Of a DNA stretch of 64,000 nucleotides, positions 21,554 through 34,069 are shown one piece after another (position 1 is the first letter of the stretch; every line of letters begins with the position of its first letter). The translations under genes were made by a program, and so were the position numbers. Under the pieces are notes generated by a model. It was given only the letters and a program-made list of their open reading frames with translations, ran no database searches and was not told the DNA's origin. The stretch spans positions 23,666-87,665 of the forward strand of contig NW_019773544.1 of NCBI RefSeq assembly GCF_001039355.2, read 5' to 3'. This DNA is from Lingula anatina (Eukaryota; Brachiopoda; Lingulata; Lingulida; Lingulidae).

Positions 21554-23475
21554 ATGGAGGCAGAAGACGATATTGAAACCTGGGATTTGGATTCAGGCAA
21601 TACCAACAGAACTAGTACAGGGCATGGTTTGTCTATTGTCTGCAACACTGGTCGACCGAGTTCCACAAACGTGATCTACCCAGCATCATGCAATGATCAC
21701 TCGTCAATGGGCCACAAATGGTTTGACATCCTCACCACCAACAACGTTGCAGAGCTAGAAAAATGCCTAGCAAATCTGTCAAAAGAGGCAAGAAAACATC
21801 TCATAAACACCGCTTTCGTATATGAAGACGACAGAGGAGACAGTTCAAGACAATCCGTTAGTTTGCCAATTTACCGCCTCGAAATGCCTGAATTTTCTCT
21901 TCCCTTATTTTTAGCTGTTGTTTATGGATCGGTAGGCTGTTTTAAAGCTCTGCTGAAACACGATGTTGATCTACTTGCTACTGATGATAAAGGGACTAAT
22001 ATTTTGCATGCTTTGGTTTGGGCCAATTTCAATTGGCCTGGGTATGGCGTTTTGCACCTAGGTATCTATGGACACATAAACGCCTTGCTATCCCGTAAAA
22101 CTATGACTGATTTACTCCACCAAGAAGACACATATGGACTGCGCCCACTGGAATTGGCAGCAATGCTTCCTTCACTGACTATGACAACGGCTATAATAGA
22201 AACAGAAGGCATTTACAAATTTCCTAAAATCACACGCAGGTTTGACCAGGTATCATGGTACGACATCACGGAATATCACGTGGCGAATTCCACCAAACCA
22301 TGGAACCGCTATTTGATCTCTCCAAGAAAGGCCATAGCGGCGTTTGACACTGAAGTTCTTAAAGACCCGAGATTGCGTTCCTTCATGGAATCCCCGGTCA
22401 TCTCGGCCATGGTCAACAACAGCGTGTCCAGCTTGTGGCCGTTTCTACTTTTAATGATCGTGTGGTTCTTAAGTTATGCCACTATGGTTTGGCTTAGTAT
22501 CATCTACATTTGGTTTGATAAAGTATTCAGCGGTGACGACAATATTGGAACCAACGCTGACGGGTAATGAAACAATTTCATCCTGTGAAGATGACTTAAA
22601 GAACGACTTCGCTGCAAAAAATTTGTGGTTAATAGGGCAATATAGTACCTATATATGTATAACGTATTCTTGCTTAAACATAATTTATGACCTTTGTAAT
22701 ATTTTTGTAACAGGCTTTAAGATTCATTTTCTAAAATACCAGCATGTTTCATTAAACATTCAAATTCTTGCACAAAGGCAGAACACCATTGTGAGTGTCC
22801 GATATTATACGGTCATTAATTTCTTGGTGAACACTTTTTTAGTTATGACTTTCTTTCTGTCAAAACAAAATCACAAGACAGAAGATATGGAGGCCTTTAC
22901 GCTTTGGGTGCTTCTTTTAGCAGGTGCTTTAAATTCATGGAACATAATGTATGTTCTTCAGATTATTCTGTGGCGAGTACATTCAGATTTTAAGGCATTT
23001 GTTTTTCGATTGCCTGAACGTCTCTTTAATGGCTACGGTTTTCTATGTTGCACATGCATTCATGTTTTATACCTATTTTCGTCGTGAGTGCAATGATGAC
23101 TATAAGGAAGGATTCACTACTTTATACGTAATGTTCAAAATGATGCTGAACATGGAGGACGTCACAAAAGAAGTTGAACCGCCTTATCTGTATGTTATAA
23201 TGATAAATCACTGTGCTTATGTTGTATTTGTGCCAATCATTACTATCAATTTCCTGATTGCCTTATTTTCTGAAACAGTATCACGGTTTTATGAGAACAA
23301 GAACATCATCATGTCGCTGCAGAAACTGTTAATTATGAACGATATTGAAACTGTGATGAGACCGCTGTTGGTGCTGCTGAGATGGAAGAGAGGGATAGTG
23401 GAGAGAGATGGGCGACTATATTTACCAGTGTATCACGGTCCTTTTTTGCTTCAGACTGGCAAAGTAGTTGAGTAA
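21554..23475 (+). CDS. TRPV-like cation channel, almost intronless, reading frame changes twice
   Basis: The predicted product is a TRP-family plasma-membrane cation channel. The start ATG (ACCAATGG) opens a frame to 22567 with an N-terminal region of about 100 residues. It contains ankyrin-like repeats (LFLAVVYGSVGCFKALLKHD, DTYGLRPLELAAML) and a first membrane helix (LWPFLLLMIVWFLSYATMVW). The frame then shifts to 22476-23087 (helices S2-S4) and again to 22951-23475. The last part holds S5, the pore-helix-like GFTTLYVMFKMMLNMED, S6 and the TRP-box region (NFLIALFSETV). Total coding length is about 640 codons, slightly short for TRPV. The first change could be a 58 nt intron (22533-22590, GT-AG, phase 1). 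The second, near 23020-23040, removes no intron that would keep S5, so it looks like an indel. It may be a young retro-pseudogene or a sequencing error. AATAAA lies at 23739. The family call is strong; functionality is unknown. Confidence 0.7.
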
Positions 23476-23479
23476 CCTT

Positions 23480-26400
23480 TATATCTCGACTGTCTTTCAT
23501 AAGCGAACAACACTGTATATATACTCGAACAATTACTGCTTTATGTCAAATGTATTTTTGAAATCGTTGCCCATATATTAAGATAGCACCATCCTCTACA
23601 GGAGGTCTTCCTTAGCTGTAACAAAATTGTATGAAAGATAATGTAAAATTCCGTAACAACTAAAGGAGACTTTTGAGGGTAAGATAGCACTGACACTTTC
23701 CGTTGTACAATGAATATTTATGATAAATTTGTGTATGAATGAATAAATTTGTGTGGAAATTTATGCAATAGTCATTAAATTATTATCCAAACGATAACAG
23801 AAAGACTGTTGATGTACTCAAACCCTAGGACTTAAATTGATCATAATAAAGGTTCTTTCAAAAAATCGAAAAGCTAAAGGGTAATGCCACCAGACAGGAT
23901 TGAACCAGAGACCTGGCTGTGCCCTAAACCTTTTATTTACTTCTTCGACATACACAAAAGCTTATATTTCACTCGTTCAAAATTACATTTGGTAAATCTC
24001 CCTGGCCCTGTAGGCCTAGAACATTCTAGTAACATTAATCTTTGGGTGTATGAAGGCAAACATCTTTCGCAACGGCTTTAATATACAGGTAATTTTATGT
24101 ATTCGATTAATCCATCAATTTCTTTAATAATCAAATTTGCACATTATACTGCACAACGTCCCCTGTACTGAGGGGTTTTCGCATCTGGTACATCTGGCCT
24201 CTGACAGCAAAGGCTTAATATGCGTAGACCAGGGAACGGACAAGGAAACTTACTGTGCACAGCCCATTACAAGAGCAAACTACAGTTTGCCCTGTGGTAC
24301 ACGCCTTATCAGTAAATACATACTTCCATATAAGGCGTGTGCTAATCGTGAAGAGAGTGACTGGCCAGAGGTTGCCCATCCCAAGCAACAAGGGCCCTTT
24401 GATTGGTTCGGGTACGAATGGGTGGGGTTTGATGACGTCTCAAGTATTGGGAGTTGATAAACCACGGCAGTGATTATTGTAAGTGATAACGGTCGTTTCC
24501 CTTAGTCTCTAACTATAAATGACAAATTGTATCAACCATGGTATTTATTATTTTTTATTTATAAAATTATTATATTACCATGGTCGTAACTGCTTCTATG
24601 CTATAATCAGAATTATGATATTTTTTTCATATACCGAACAGGTCATCAAACTGTAAATGTTTATCAGTATTTTTGGTAATAATTATGATTTCCATAAATA
24701 AGTATATCATATTTTACTTTAGTTAGATATTTTACTTTACTTAGATATTAAGTTAGTCTAATATCTTTGATAGACCTGAAACAGAAAGAGGTGTTTCTTC
24801 TTGTTCCCGGCAAATGACACAGGTACCGTATAGCTTGGCGGGGTCATGTTTTTGATTTTGGATACATCGATGACTTTCCTGGGGACCTGTGGTGAGGGCA
24901 ATTGCTATCTTCGTCGCACAGACCGGGACCCACCAAACAACAAAAAACTGTGATGTTACGTTTTGAAAAGTCGCACATTACCATAAGTGAGGCTAGGAAA
25001 GGCAATGCTGGCATTAAGATAATTGAGGTTTTAATTATAGTTAAATTAAAATAAAGAAATTGGTATAACGTTGAAAAACTAAAAAAAAAAATAGACAGAA
25101 AGGTGATGCATGCCATATCCAATTATGTTTTTTCATTTTTCATTTCACACTGATTTAAAATGAAATTAATTCTCAATATTGATTAGAAAATGAAAACAAA
25201 AGAGTAATTCTGCACCGCGCGATTTTCATAATTTGAATAACAATTTTTATATTTTCTTTAAAAAGAACGGACCATTAAATTCCAGTTTGAAATAACTTGG
25301 ATATTCCACGTCATAAAAGAAATTGCACAAGAGAAAACAAACGCTAACCATATTTGGACGAGGCTAGAGGGCCTTACAAGACCTACTTTGCATATTCAAA
25401 CGACTACACATTGTATGAGTAAGCGCAGAAATAAATAACGAAAGAAACTTCGAGTCATCGCCTTTATCAATGAGTTCTTCCGGTCGTACTGAGCTGTGCG
25501 GGAGGGGGGTATCTTATCTGATGAGATTGTACCTGCTCGGAAACAACATTTGAGAAATGATGAGATATCCAATTACTAGGCCCAGGATAACAGAGTACGG
25601 TTCATTATGGAAAGCCCATTGAGACATCCACATTTACGGAAGCTGCACTTTGTCATATATTGAAATATATAACGACTTCATCATTTTCAAATAATAAAAC
25701 GTGTTATTTACGTTTTTTCCTAACATTTGCTATGTATCTGTTTGAGTATAAAAAATGCAATCTCCTGAGCGAAAAAAATTGTAGATTGAATGTACATGTA
25801 TAAGTTCGATGCAAATGTAAAGATTCATTTGCGAGCTTGCATGTAGAAGCATTTAAAGCCTTTGCAAAAATGAAAATGCGGCTATTGACCACCAACACAC
25901 CTCAAATAAAACTTATCACTAATATCATCACTGTCAAAATAAGGAGAAAAAGGGGCAGTCGAATGAATAAATACACAGGACACCCAATAGCAATTTTTTT
26001 GAGGATGTTCGTATCTCCACAGTCAACTGACATCATGGCATGGAGAGATACATTGCACCGTCCGCAATATTGGATACAACCCCTAATATTTTATCTACAC
26101 TGTATGATTAATATATAAAAACATAAATATCACTTCTGTAAAAACCGATAAACTGATCTAAGGACCGCAAACTTCCCGGTTATGAGAAAGCGTGCTTCAC
26201 ACTTACAGGGACACAGACGACCTTACTCACAGCACTGACTTCCTCATAATTTAACCTCGTTTGTCATACCTGTAGTTTGTTCTTGAAAGGAGTGTTTACA
26301 CGTGGGAATTTTTTCGATCTAGAAGCACAACTTCTATCTTTGTATATATCAAGGGTGCAAATCAGTTGTATTACATCATACAGAGAGTTGTATTTGCCCA

Positions 26401-26570
26401 GGCATTCTAGGAACACGTTAGTAGTTTTTAACCAAATAAACAACAGTTTCGCTCCTAGATCGAATTAAGCTTTCCTTAATGTAAACTCGCCTTCTTTAGT
26501 TCAAAACGAACTCAGTTAGAAATCAAGGCTGCTTGAAAATGGACACTGATGTATATCTAGGAAAAATTAG
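23480..26570. other. Intergenic stretch between TRPV-like frame and chitinase A
   Basis: No supported gene. A tRNA T-arm-like snippet (minus strand, GGTTCAATCCT, near 23893-23903) may be a SINE relic. Near 24415-24445 a TGGGTGGGGTTTGATGAC snippet resembles the chitinase exon 8 motif WVGYDD. Sequence near 26190-26275 (CAGCACTGACTTCCTCATAA, TTTGTCATACCTG) recurs upstream of chitinase B. Confidence 0.4.
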
Positions 26571-26573
26571 GGG

Positions 26574-26682
26574 ACATGTCTATCATTAAGTGTGTCATAT
26601 AACGGATGACGTCGTCCAGACGTGCAGATCACCGTGACCATGTGTGACAAGTTGTCCTGCTCGGGCTTGAGTATATATAAAG
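26574..26682 (+). promoter_or_regulatory. Chitinase A promoter with TATA box
   Basis: TATATAAA at 26674-26681 lies about 110 bp upstream of the ATG. The stretch from GTCTATCATTAAGTGTGTCA through GATGACGTCGTCCAGAC (a CRE-like TGACGTC core) is conserved at 33799-33850 upstream of chitinase B, as is the segment after TATA (CAAGACCCTGG, TTCAACAAATC). Conservation between paralogues supports a real promoter. Confidence 0.75.
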
Positions 26683-26792
26683 GGCCAAGACCCTGGCGAT
26701 TCAACAAATCTTACTGACAAGTAGACTGCAGAACCAAAGAAGAAACTTAAAGCGAATCTCTTAACCAAAGCTAGACGCAGAAGAGCAACACA

Positions 26793-26915
26793 ATGGTACG
26801 TATCAAACAAAGTAGGAGGGAGATTTCTGCGATGGACTTTTCCTCTTGTAGGAAAATCATTCTTCATTTCAACCAAATGTCATTCTTGTATTCTCAGTTA
26901 TTATTTTTTTCATCT

Positions 26916-26961
<46 letters not shown>

Positions 26962-29900
26962 GTGAGATTAAACCTATTTTTTTGTCTCTCTCTTTCAGAT
27001 TAGCCAACTTATTTTTGCTTTCGCCATCATCGTTCCGTCTACATGTAAGTACCTAAAATGTTGAATGAAAATTGCACATGTAGTACTATCACATAACTGT
27101 CTTATATAGATACGTGTACAAATGTGTTAAATGGAACGCAAATTGCCCGCAAATACATATCATTTTTACTTTTGTAATTCATTGTGTATGAAAATAGAAT
27201 TGTCTTTTTCGGTACTGTCATGAAAACCTGCTATGGTACTAACCGTTATATGCAATTTTCAGATGCATTCAGAATAGCCTGTTGGTACACAAACTGGTCA
27301 CAGTATAGACCAGGGGGTGGAAAATTCTTCCCAGGAAACATAGATCCTAAGTTATGCACACACATCTACTATGCCTTTGCTAACGTGGGCCTGGAGAACG
27401 GAGAGTGGGGCCTTCAGATGATCGAGTGGAACGATGAAGGTAGGCACAAAGGGCAAACGTATTTATAAATCTAAGAAACGCTCACGTCGATTAATGTATG
27501 AAGGAAAGAAAAAGCATTATGCAGAGACAGAAGAAAGAGGTAATTGTATACTTTTTCTAAACGAATACAGAATAAATGTGTGTAGTTACATGTATCACCC
27601 AGGGGCTTCTACGATGGGTAAATTGCATTTGATTATCAAAATGGATCATCATCAGATTAGTTAATTATGTATGATTTTGACATTCTCATTAATACAAACC
27701 TCGCTATCTTTTCAGCTAAATACACCGAGATGATGGCGCTGAAGAAAATAAACCCCAAACTTAAGGTGTTGTTGGCAGCGGGAGGATGGAACCACGGCAC
27801 AGCAACATTCAACTCCATGTCCAAGCAGAGGTCTACAAGAGCCCAGTTTCTCAAAAATGTCATCTCCTTTTTGAGAAAGTATAACTTTGATGGTCTCGAC
27901 TATGACTGGGAATACCCCGGGGATGCTAATAGGGGGAGTGGCCCCGAGACAAAACAACAGTTCTCTGATTTAGTAAAGGTAAGCTAGTTTAGGAACTGAT
28001 CAAGTCGCGGTGCACAATTTCCATGCATTAACGTTTGCAATTGAGCAATCAACAATACCCATGATGCTATCTCATTATGGTTTTAATTACATTATATGAA
28101 TTAACGGCTTTCAAAATGTTCAAATAGAAGTTACAACATGTCATGTCTACTCATCAATATTTTAGTCTTAGTAAAGCTTCATCAAGAAGCAGAAATAAGT
28201 CAGAATGCCTATTACATCAAGGTATCGCATACAGAATAGTGGAACGAATAAGGCAGAGATAATGGTGTTTTGGTGGAAACTAATTCGACGTCTGTGTTTA
28301 AAGCACGTATGGGATTCGATTATGAGATATTGCATGCGGTGCATACAGGAGGATTTATTTAACTGTTTATTAAACTTGATTTATTGAGAATGGAAACAGG
28401 GTAAATCAAAAAATTATTTTTACATGGTCTTCGATAGGATAAGCACACCATATTATTACTATTTAGGGAAAATGTTTATGTAATTGTTTATCTGCTTTCA
28501 GGAATCGAGGGAGGCATTTGACGCAGAGGCGGCATTAAGTGGATCCGAGCGCTTGTTAGTGACTGCCTCGGTCGGTGTGACTGCAGAGAAGGCAAAGAAT
28601 GGATACGATATTCCTGTCATGAATAAGTAAGACTTTTTTCCACTTTCATGTCTAAATATTCCAAGAAGCTTCCAAGAGATTTCACCGGTAGTTCTCCCTG
28701 TTCGCCTTAATATAATCCGAATTGAACTATTTTAGGTGCATTTACTTTTGCTTGAAATCCAAATTCAAAAGGGCACCGCTTCAACGTGAAAACGAAAGCA
28801 AAAAGTTTTAGTTGTCAATACGACCTTATATATTTATAATTTTAGGTACCTTGACTGGACTAATCTGATGACCTATGACCTCCATGGCGCCTGGGAAAAC
28901 TTCCTTGGTCACAACTCTCCTCTGTATCCCAGATCGGATGAAACCTACCCCCAGAACCAACTCAACGCTGTAAGATATTTATGTATTTTAAATTTTGCAA
29001 ATAAATAAATGATTATCAAACTAAATGAAAATATAAAAAACCTATAGTCATTAAAAAAATAGACAACAAATATAGATATATGACCGTGGCATCCTTTAGG
29101 AATTGATTTGAGATTGTGTACAAGGACCTTTTCACTCAGTAAAATATAAACGAGGCTGTTTACAAAGTGTAATAATTTACGAATCTTGTGCTTATTTTAG
29201 CATGTTTCCGTGGAGTATTGGATCGCTCAAGGGTACGACCCAGCTAATCTCCTCCTGGGAGTGGGTTCATACGGTCGCTCCTTCACCATGCAGGACGCCA
29301 ACAGACATGACTTGGGGGATCCCGCTTCTAGAGCAGGGAGTCCAGGGCCATTTACCAGAGAAAATGGATTTTTGGGTTATTATGAGGTGAGACTCCTTTA
29401 TGATTTCAAGTTACACATCAACAGGTTCTCTTTCAATTTGGCCCTTAGAGTTTTTTATGAGGTGAGAAAGCTACGGATGATTTTAGATTGCCAGAGAAAT
29501 ACTCTTCATTCAAACAAGTTTCTTTAAGGTGTTCTGTTTTATCTACTCAAAGAGGCCTTGGTATTTAAGAAAACCAATACTATATACATAGAAGGTGTAA
29601 CATGCCATAATAAAGAAAACTTTGTCACTCATCAAATTTCTAGGTCTGCCAAAATGCTTGGCCAAGTGTATTCAACAGTGAACACAAAGTACCCTATGCC
29701 TACGACAAAGTCTCTCTACAGTGGGTGGGGTACGATGACATGACAAGTATGAGAATTAAGGTAAGCATCTGCCCTAATTCAATTGAAAAGGCTCATTGTT
29801 TTTGAACGAATTTCACATGCAAAATTAAAACGTTAGCTAAAAAACATAAGAGCAATTAAAAATATTATTCAATAAGTAATTCTTCAAAAAAGCGTTTGCC

Positions 29901-31319
29901 ACCATGGCAGCTCTAAACTCAAAATGTGTTTCTCTTGAACAGGCTGATTACGTATGTGCCAATCAGCTGGGTGGAATCCATATGTGGGCCTTAGACATGG
30001 ACGACTTCTCTGGACAGTTCTGTAAACACGGGATGAACTATCCTCTCCTTAGAACTATAAACGCTGGTCTTCAAGCATGTAGTTCTCAACCTGGTACGCC
30101 TGCACCAACTGATGCACCCACCCAGGCACCTACTCAGGCTCCAACTCAATCCCCGACTGCTGCACCAACTCAAAAACCCACCCAGCCACCTACTCAGGCT
30201 CCAACTCAAGCCCCGACTGCTGCACCAACTCAAAAACCCACCCAGCCACCTACTCAGGCTCCAACTCAAGCACCTACCGCTGCACCAACTCACAAACCCA
30301 CCCAGGCACCTACCGCTGCACCAACTCAAGCCCCAACTGCCGCACCAACTCAAGCTCCCACTGCTGTGCCTACCCAACCTCCAACTACAGCAGCAAACGG
30401 AGGTCAGTATAGCCGTAGAAAGTTCACAGACACAAACACGCAATGCATTCAATCAATAATTGAATTATCATGAGAAAATTTTGTTTAATAAAAAATTTCA
30501 TCCATTTGCTTCTAAGATACTCGATTAGTAATAAATCAATGCTTGGGTAGCTTATCGTTTCTCAAATATGAAATAATTATGTAGTTACGTTACGACTCTG
30601 ATTTTCCAGAATTTGTTTGCCCAAGTGAAAGCGGATATTTTCCACATCCAAGCAACTGTAGAAAGTTCTATCACTGCGCCATGAATAAAGCATTCAACAA
30701 AATCTGTCCGAAAGGCACGTACTACAACCCAAAGACCTACCTCTGCGACTACGAATACAACGTGCCATCTTGTGCCAATGGAAGCCCCATAGATATTGGT
30801 GAGTAGTATACATTCCACTGTGCTTCATTTACGTGTAGAATATTTCAATTTTGAAAGTTTATAACTGAGTTTAAATCAGTGTATGTTGACCGCAATGTTT
30901 TATAAAGTATTCTGTTAAATATTATGAAGGTTATAGGAACCACTTATCAACTTTTCTCTTTTTTGAAAATTTTCTTAGAAAGTCATTGGAAAGGCTGTTT
31001 CAATTTGAACTAGTTTTTCTGCAAATAAGTGAAGTTAATGAACACTTAATTTTAGAATGAATTTTGTGTGACATACCTCAGTCAGTTAAAATCTGTAACT
31101 TCAGACTCTGTCTAATATATCACTCTTTTTCCACTTTTAGAACCGTTCGTATGTCCCAGCGATGGCATCTTCCCCGACCCTGATGACAACGGATGTTACT
31201 ACAACTGCGCCAATGGTAACCCATTCCACCTATGTTGTCTGAACGGCCTGGTCTTTGATACCCAAGACCTCATCTGTAGATTTGCCCTCCCAGAAGAACG
31301 CGAAATTACATTCCCTTAA
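26793..31319 (+). CDS. Secreted GH18 chitinase A with PT-rich linker and two CBM14 domains
   Basis: This enzyme should hydrolyse beta-1,4 bonds of chitin outside the cell. Eleven coding exons: 26793-26795, 26999-27044, 27263-27439, 27716-27978, 28502-28626, 28846-28969, 29201-29386, 29644-29760, 29943-30402, 30610-30798, 31141-31319, all GT-AG and in phase (622 aa). The start codon is its own mini-exon. Residues 2-17 form a hydrophobic signal peptide. The GH18 barrel spans about 20-390, with the catalytic motif FDGLDYDWE (Glu about 141), LMTYDLHG and the terminal [10 protein letters not shown] linker of repeated APTQ units follows (about 395-498), probably O-glycosylated. Two six-Cys CBM14 (peritrophin-A type) domains end the protein. 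The architecture is that of chitotriosidase-like invertebrate chitinases. AATAAA lies at 31751. Nearly identical to chitinase B. Confidence 0.92.
26916..26958 (+). repeat. Poly-T tract in intron 1 of chitinase A
   Basis: About 40 consecutive T just upstream of the exon 2 acceptor. It is absent from the matching intron of chitinase B. Confidence 0.9.
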
Positions 31320-31759
31320 ATTACGAAATTGTAATTTCAGATGAAAATAATGTGTAAAGGCCAAATGTCCGTGTATGTGAATTAAGGCCTATGTTATGCC
31401 GGTGAAATGAAATTGATGAGGAACACGCTTAACAGTTTCTATGGTTATAAGACAGAAATCTCTTAACCAATTTCGGTTCACTCCCACTTGAACCAAATTA
31501 TTTGTACTATTTAGTATTTATCAAGTTTTCTCTTTTTGAATCATTGGAATATTTATAATTATATCATGTAAATGTGTAATAAGTTTTAAGCTTTTAATTT
31601 TTCTACAGATTTTTATATTAAAGATAACTAACATATTTTATGATATCATATAAAGATTGAAATGGTTATATATTTTACAATCAGTAATCTTTGAATAACA
31701 TACTTTTGATAAATGTTTTTGTATTGATGATCATATTTCACACAATTTTCAATAAAAAT

Positions 31760-32456
31760 ATTTGTAAGAAAAACTGACCTACTTTTCTGTTTTCGATATG
31801 TAATATTATACAACATACATCTAAAAATGATACTGTCAATTACAAAGCTCAGAACTCAAAGCCTAGAGCAAAATATAGACTGAGTGAGGTGCAGCATTTC
31901 TTATACATAAAAACATATTTCGTGGTCATCCAATTTTATCATCATTTCCACAAGTCTACAAACTGTACGCTGGGAGGGGGTTAATGCCCTTTGTACTTAA
32001 TTGAAAATAAAAAGAATGATGACCCAAATTGCTATCAAAGGTTATCGTTTTTAGATTTACACCTCGTACTTTCTGAAGGGGCGGGGTCTGCAGACTTGTG
32101 AAAATGGTGATCAAATGTGTGACCCCATATGCAAAAGTACACCACATCGGCAAAATTTTTCATGTACCAATTTGTTCTTTCATGGATTAAATTTGTTAAC
32201 CATAGAACTGCTGTATAAATATATTCATGAAAAAGGAAGAGTAAAATTTATAAATAAATAGACAAATTTGGGAGCCCTCTCTTCATATTGTGTATCATAT
32301 GACGGAGTGGCGTTGCTAAGAAAGACATCAAACAGTCAGCATCAGAAATTCAGGAGTAAATAACTAGGATAGTGCAAGTACTGTATTGTCAGTTTTTGGT
32401 TGTAACTAACTTATTTATCATTCGATCGTGCACAAAAAAAGATGGGCATATTGCAG
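31760..32456. other. Intergenic stretch between chitinases A and B
   Basis: AT-rich sequence after the poly(A) signal of chitinase A. I see no gene or RNA. Confidence 0.5.
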
Positions 32457-33073
32457 TTCAGGCCCGTAACCACGTTCCGAAGAACCTCCTTTTCGCCGGG
32501 AAAAGGTCCCCTTTGGATTTAATTTTAACTAGGTACACGAAGATTCATGGTAAAAGGTCCACTTTGTCAGAAAAAGAACCCCCTTTTGAAATTGCTGGCC
32601 ATGGGCGCCAATAACGCCAATAAAAAGATTGAAGAGTTGCTGCTTGCCTGAAAAAAAAAAAAAAAAAACAGATGTGGTTACTGTATGTGATAACCGCATG
32701 TTCTTATTGATTACTATCTATGATCATTGTTATTAATCATCATATTGTTTGTTTCGTCTATGAAAACAGTTATACTAACATGAAGTAGTAAAATGGGGCT
32801 CCTGCGATTATTACTCTTATGTCATATTCCAGACAGCGGAAATAAAATCTGCAGTAAGCAATGCAGTATGGGTGTCAATTAAGGCGATGATTAGATTTCA
32901 GTGACAGGCCCGTAGCAAACAATTGCAAAAAGGGGGTTCTTTTTCTGAAAAAGTGGACCTTTTACAATGAAACCTTTGTGTACCTAGATTAAATTTTACA
33001 AAGAATGGACCTTTTCCTGACAAAAAGGGTGGTTCTTTCTAACCCCCCAAACCCCCCTGGTTACGGGCCTGAT
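32457..33073. mobile_element. Long-terminal-inverted-repeat element, ~617 bp
   Basis: Ends read TTCAGGCCCGTAACCA and, inverted, ATCAGGCCCGTAACCAG. Arms of about 150-170 bp are mutually inverted, sharing GGTACAC.AAG.TTCAT and AAAAGGTCCACTTT with TCAGAAAAAGAACCCCCTTTT. The centre (32630-32900) contains a poly-A tract and no coding sequence. A MITE or foldback element lying between chitinases A and B. Confidence 0.75.
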
Positions 33074-33280
33074 CGAGTAACATTTGTGTAACAAAAAATA
33101 ATGAAAATTAACTGAACATGTTCAATCACATTTGAGATATTCTAACCAAAAAAAATAAAAATAAATAAATAAATAAAATAAATAAAATAAAATAAATTTC
33201 AAACAAAAATATCCTCACAACAGGTCAAGAAGAGGTACGTGTACCGAAATGGGACAAACCTTTATCTACATGTTCCAATA

Positions 33281-33515
33281 TGATTAATATAATAATATTT
33301 CAATATCAAGCTCAATCAAGCTGATTAACTGGTCATAAAGCAGTAAATATTCTTACTCACTTCACCAACTTCCTCATAATAAAACTACAAGTCCCTAAAT
33401 GATTAATATAATAGAATCTCAATATGAACCTTGCTCAAACTGATTAACCAGCCATATAGCCGCAAACACCCTAAATCACAGCACCAACTTCCTCATAATA
33501 AAAGTTTGATTGTCA
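33281..33515 (+). repeat. Two tandem ~119 bp units upstream of chitinase B
   Basis: TGATTAATATAATA begins at 33281 and at 33400. Both units end in CACCAACTTCCTCATAATAAAA. The same block (ACTTCCTCATAAT...TTTGTCATACCTG) occurs once upstream of chitinase A near 26235-26275. The upstream region was therefore duplicated with the gene, then duplicated again here. Confidence 0.7.
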
Positions 33516-33798
33516 TACCTGGAAGATTGAGATAACGAGCCCTTTACGGGAGTGATTCAATCGCATCAAGAGACCAAATTCAATTGTGCTCGTTTCACAG
33601 TATGCATTTTGAACGTACTGTATATAAGACACTTCTAAATTCGATCTTTGAAGTTCCACAGTATTTCTTTAAGATCGGATAAACTTTGCAAAATGTATAA
33701 TATTCGGCATCACTTCAACTTCAAAACCTAGTTTAATTTGCAAATAGGGCTAAGTGGAAATGGACAGTGAGATGTTTATCGATCCATGACTGGTAAAT

Positions 33799-33936
33799 AG
33801 TCTATCATTAAGTGTGTCACGCTACTGATGACGTTGTTCAGACCTCTATGAGTGCAGGCTATTTGACCATGTGCAGTGGATGACGATTTAGCTATTTATA
33901 GACCCTTGTCCAGCCCTGACTTGTGCATATATAAAG
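33799..33936 (+). promoter_or_regulatory. Chitinase B promoter with TATA box
   Basis: TATATAAA at 33928-33935 lies about 135 bp upstream of the ATG. The block TCTATCATTAAGTGTGTCA...TGATGACGTTGTTCAGAC is shared with the chitinase A promoter, although the CRE-like core is TGACGTT here instead of TGACGTC. Confidence 0.75.
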
Positions 33937-34069
33937 GATCAAGACCCTGGTGTTTCAACAAATCTCACTGAACATCACGAGCTGACTGCAGAACCAAAGA
34001 AAAATTTGTAAAACCTTTCTGAATCCCAAAGTTCTATACAGAAGAAGTTCAATACAGAAGAGCAACAAA

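Noticed and set aside
23885-23910. tRNA-like T arm on the minus strand
   Set aside because: Only the B box region is present, with no acceptor or anticodon arm; at most a SINE fragment.
29991-30452. 153-codon antisense frame rich in Trp, Cys and Ser
   Set aside because: Shadow of the APTQ repeats of chitinase A on the opposite strand; the same occurs in chitinase B.
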